This document shows, piece by piece, positions 61,516 through 64,000 of a DNA stretch of 64,000 nt. How positions within the stretch are numbered: the stretch's first letter is position 1; each line of letters starts with the position of its first letter. Position numbers and translations under genes: made by a program. Source of the DNA: UBA1381 sp964399965 (GTDB lineage Bacteria > Bacillota > Clostridia > UBA1381). The notes under the pieces were generated by a model. It was given only the letters and a program-made list of their open reading frames with translations. It made no database searches and was not told the DNA's origin. The stretch is taken from contig CAYNRX010000007.1 of assembly GCA_964399965.1 (NCBI GenBank), positions 12,542-76,541 on the forward strand, given 5' to 3'.

Positions 61516-62832
61516 ATGGCTATTATTAAACCGTTTAACGGATATAGATATAATTCAGAAAAAATTGATAACCTGGCGTCGGTCGTAGCGCCGGTATATG
61601 ATTCTATAACAGACGAACAGCGTATAGAGCTTTATGAGATGCACCCGAATAATATCGTTCGCATAGTAAAGGGCATGAATTATGAGACCGACACCGATAC
61701 ATCAAATTGCTATACGCGCGCTGCCGATTACCTGGAACAGTGGATAAAAGAGGATGTTTTAAAGCGCGACGAAAAACCATCGCTCTATATGTACGAGCAG
61801 GTTTTGCCTATGAATGAGACGCGGTTTTCAACAAAGGGGTTCATAACGCTTCTGAAGCTGGAGGATCTGAACCAAAACAGTATCATGGTATGCGAAGAGA
61901 ATGCTGAGAACACCCAAAGCGATCGCTATTCGCTTGTCAGTGCTATAAAAAGCAATGTGAGCATGATAAACTGTATGTATGTGGAGACGGAAAAGAAGCT
62001 CTCTTCGATAATGAATGAGCTTTCGGAGGAGGCTCCCGATGTTGAATTTGTGACAAATGAAGGAGTATGTCAGCGGCTGTGGGCTATCACCTACGAACCT
62101 ACTATTGAATTTGTAACGAATGCTCTTGCTGATAAGCGTGTGTATATTGCTGACGGACAGAACCGTTATAATGCGGCGTTGGAATACAAGAAATATATGG
62201 AAAAGAACGATCCCCACTATACCGGTGAGGAACCGTATAATTATATAATGTCGCTGCTTGTCAACTCTCATGAGGATGGAATGCTGCTCTTGCCGATACA
62301 CCGCCTTATAAAATGCCCCAAGGGCTTCAAGGAGGAATATGTGATAGCGGCAGCCCAGGATCATTTCAAGGTGGAAAAGATAATAGTTGATACCAGTGAC
62401 GAAGAGCTTGTGGAGACAATGCGCAAGCAGATAGCGACTCCGCGTAAGGAGGTCAAGATCGCCTTATACTGCGGCGGAGATTATTTCTACCGCTTAACGC
62501 TTACAGACACAGAATGTTTGAAAAAGCTGTTCCCGGACAGATCGGATACCTATCGTATGCTTGACGTCACTGTGCTTAATGCGCTTATTTTGTCGGATAT
62601 AATGAATATATCGGTCGAGCTGACGTCTGACCGCATAGACTATACCACAGACGCCCGTTCGGGGGCGGAGAAGGTAGACGGCGGGGAATACGGCTGTATG
62701 TTTATGGTAAATCCTGTAAAATCCTCGCAGATAAGCGATGTTGCTTTGGAGGGGGAGAAGCTGCCCTGGCATTCGCTCTTCCTGTTTCCGAAGCCGGTTT
62801 CCGGTATTGTATTGTATAAATTCAAAGATTAA
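61516..62832 (+). CDS. DUF1015 family protein
   Basis: A 438-residue cytoplasmic protein of the DUF1015 family (AIIKPFNGYRYN start, VVAPVYDSI, NIVRIVKG). The family's ADGHHRYE motif reads ADGQNRYN here, so both His of the usual pair are replaced, which may mean a changed or lost activity. The biochemical function of the family is unknown. AAGGAGG precedes the ATG. A cupin/AraC regulator begins 9 bases after the stop, so the two are an operon. Confidence 0.85.
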   Translation: MAIIKPFNGYRYNSEKIDNLASVVAPVYDSITDEQRIELYEMHPNNIVRIVKGMNYETDTDTSNCYTRAADYLEQWIKEDVLKRDEKPSLYMYEQVLPMNETRFSTKGFITLLKLEDLNQNSIMVCEENAENTQSDRYSLVSAIKSNVSMINCMYVETEKKLSSIMNELSEEAPDVEFVTNEGVCQRLWAITYEPTIEFVTNALADKRVYIADGQNRYNAALEYKKYMEKNDPHYTGEEPYNYIMSLLVNSHEDGMLLLPIHRLIKCPKGFKEEYVIAAAQDHFKVEKIIVDTSDEELVETMRKQIATPRKEVKIALYCGGDYFYRLTLTDTECLKKLFPDRSDTYRMLDVTVLNALILSDIMNISVELTSDRIDYTTDARSGAEKVDGGEYGCMFMVNPVKSSQISDVALEGEKLPWHSLFLFPKPVSGIVLYKFKD

Positions 62833-62841
62833 GGTGAAAGC

Positions 62842-63756
62842 ATGATATACAGAAATGACACCTATTCTCTGTTTTACAGCAGCTCTGCGGTGGAGCTTGA
62901 TGAGCTGAGTAAATTTTTGATGACCTGTGAGATATCGCCGATATCCATGGGCTGTCAAGAAAGCGGCGTTGGAGCGGGCTGTGCTAACCGTATAAGCGGA
63001 GAATTTGAGCTTTTGTATATCGTCGAAGGGGAGGCTGTCGTAACGATAGATCATAAGCATTATTCCTGTTCTTCCGGCGATATCGTGCTTATACCTCCGT
63101 ATTCTCCCAATAGCATATATATAAAAAAGGGCGTTTCGCACCGGAATTATTGGGCGCATTTTTGGGTGGGAAACCATAGTGCGCACGAAGAATTTGCCGA
63201 GCTGATATGCCCGGGATATGTTTGTAATATAGGTCTCGACAGTTCCCTTATCCGTTTTTACGAGGAAGGGGTGAGGGAATTTCGTTCCGGCCATGCAGAC
63301 GGGAAATATGTCGCGCTTATAAGCGCGCTGATGCAGCTACTTATCCGGGTTATACGGATGCACGACGATGATTATCATATCAAGGAACACGGCATGGGAA
63401 GCGTTTTTGCGGATAAATGCGTAAAGTATATTTACAAAAACATCAATGAACAATACTCGCTAAAAAAACTTGCCGATATAATGGGGACAACTGAAAGCTA
63501 TGTATCGCAGGCTTTTTTAGAGACGTTCGGGATATCTCCAATGCGGTTTATTCAGACCGCCAAGATAAAATACGGCGCCTTGCTTTTGGGTACTACCGAT
63601 AAACCAATAAAGGAGATAGCCGCCGAGTTAGGCTTTTCATCCCAGTATCATTTCAGCAACGTATTTAAGCAGCAGTACGGTATTTCCCCGACCGTGTTTA
63701 AAAACGGGCTTGGTAAATTCGACAGTGATATCATACAGAACGGCGACCCTGTATGA
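62842..63756 (+). CDS. Cupin/AraC-family regulator behind DUF1015
   Basis: A 304-residue regulator. The N-terminal cupin part (GEFELLYIVEGEAVVTIDHKHY, near residue 53; HRNYWAHFWVG) is a ligand sensor; two C-terminal AraC HTH motifs follow (YSLKKLADIMGTTESYVSQAF and KPIKEIAAELGFSSQYHFSNVF). Architecture is like the regulator at 23316. Such proteins usually activate sugar-use genes, but none adjoin here. AAGGTG site before the ATG. Ends in a large terminator structure. Confidence 0.88.
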   Translation: MIYRNDTYSLFYSSSAVELDELSKFLMTCEISPISMGCQESGVGAGCANRISGEFELLYIVEGEAVVTIDHKHYSCSSGDIVLIPPYSPNSIYIKKGVSHRNYWAHFWVGNHSAHEEFAELICPGYVCNIGLDSSLIRFYEEGVREFRSGHADGKYVALISALMQLLIRVIRMHDDDYHIKEHGMGSVFADKCVKYIYKNINEQYSLKKLADIMGTTESYVSQAFLETFGISPMRFIQTAKIKYGALLLGTTDKPIKEIAAELGFSSQYHFSNVFKQQYGISPTVFKNGLGKFDSDIIQNGDPV

Positions 63757-63792
63757 GAAAAGCTGCCATTGCGTATTTGAGGATCTTATAAT

Positions 63793-63865
63793 AAAAGAGC
63801 CTGCAATAAACAGCCCTTACAGCGTCGTATCTCATCCGGCCGAGATGGGAGACGGCGCTCTTTTT
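63793..63865 (+). terminator. Terminator of the DUF1015-AraC operon
   Basis: AAAAGAGC pairs with GCTCTTTT around an inner 15-bp stem (GCGTCGTATCTCATC with GATGGGAGACGGCGC, with G-U pairs), ending in TTTTTG. Confidence 0.8.
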
Positions 63866-63928
63866 GTGTTTTCGGAAGTTTTTTGAAAAAATTTCATTTT
63901 ACCTCTTCCATTTATCTGTAAATTGAGG

Positions 63929-63934
63929 TATAAT
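63929..63934 (+). promoter_or_regulatory. Possible -10 element at the window end
   Basis: TATAAT preceding the last hairpin element. No good -35, and the gene it would serve is outside the window. Confidence 0.35.
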
Positions 63935-63947
63935 ATATCTGATCTAT

Positions 63948-64000
63948 TAGTCAATTGCGAAACCTTTTCGCAATTGATTTCTGGCTAAGGAAGAAAATAA
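63948..64000 (+). mobile_element. Nested-hairpin MITE-like element, copy 4 (cut by window end)
   Basis: First 53 bp of a copy in the orientation of copies 1 and 2: TAGTCAATTG, the complete 12-bp terminal hairpin, then the CTGGCTAAGGAAGAAAATAA spacer. The rest lies outside the window. Confidence 0.85.

Noticed and set aside
1..64000. CRISPR array, tRNA, rRNA or intact transposase
   Set aside because: No regularly spaced direct repeats, no tRNA cloverleaf with conserved bases and no rRNA or transposase-like sequence were recognised by eye. The repeats found are dispersed, not arrayed.

Overview
The window looks like a chromosome segment of an anaerobic, spore-forming member of the Clostridia (Firmicutes). 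Pointers are a complete spoIIAA-spoIIAB-sigF operon, the oxygen-sensitive ribonucleotide reductase NrdD with its activase NrdG, rubrerythrin, FabK-type fatty-acid synthesis under FapR, type III glutamine synthetase, meso-diaminopimelate dehydrogenase, S-layer-homology proteins, AGGAGG-type ribosome binding sites and many GTG/TTG starts. Genus cannot be read from the sequence. No rRNA, tRNA, CRISPR array, prophage or intact transposase gene was seen.

Layout. 0.1-2.6 kb: phasin-like protein, UbiB/AarF kinase, rubrerythrin. 2.9-7.4 kb (minus): carAB behind a leader holding a 28-codon ORF and an intrinsic terminator. 7.6-8.6 kb: a GH43 glycosidase. 8.7-15.7 kb: a metal-homeostasis island with two arms, csoR-copZ-copA (minus; copZ is an in-frame 3' part of copA with its own Shine-Dalgarno) and a stand-alone HMA protein, a Cd/Zn-type P-ATPase, an ArsR repressor and an AraC regulator (plus). 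15.8-24.4 kb: membrane glycan transferase, spoIIA operon, ftsH, small DUF1858 protein, IreB, a GH105 pectin-oligosaccharide hydrolase with a divergent AraC regulator, and a decayed glycosidase fragment. 24.6-31.7 kb: nrdDG and two exported proteins (a Big_2/glucosaminidase autolysin and an RCC1-like protein). 31.8-34.1 kb (minus): ddh, a 6S-like RNA, a DUF1292 gene and ruvX. 34.6-42.1 kb: EF-G paralogue, MsmX-like sugar ABC ATPase, thiD, LUD protein, glnN. 42.3-55.6 kb: fapR-plsX-fabH-fabK-fabD-fabG-acpP-fabF, then rnc, a radical SAM gene, smc and ftsY. 55.7-63.8 kb: rqcH, several poorly known genes, an SLH protein, a DUF1015 protein and another AraC regulator.

The most unusual content is intergenic. 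A family of nested-hairpin elements occurs six times (20933, 14085, 34359, 39071, 61241, 63948). Full copies are 214 bp, one is expanded to 279 bp by extra hairpins, and two are reduced to a 33-34 bp single hairpin. Ends are TAGTCAATTG-like inverted repeats, and four copies are flanked by 9-12 bp direct repeats like target-site duplications. One minimal copy supplies the ftsH stop codon. I found no name for this family and regard it as a MITE-like element mobilised from elsewhere. A second inverted-repeat element is present near 2.7 kb and 58.8 kb.

Regulation read from sequence: consensus SigA promoters for many units, a perfect SigH-type promoter before spoIIA that overlaps the preceding terminator, a FapR operator, a CsoR-like operator, an ArsR-type operator and an NrdR-like box. 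The glycosidases (GH43, GH105, GH115 remnant), the two cupin/AraC regulators and the orphan sugar ATPase fit a plant-polysaccharide-using gut or soil anaerobe; that lifestyle is inference.
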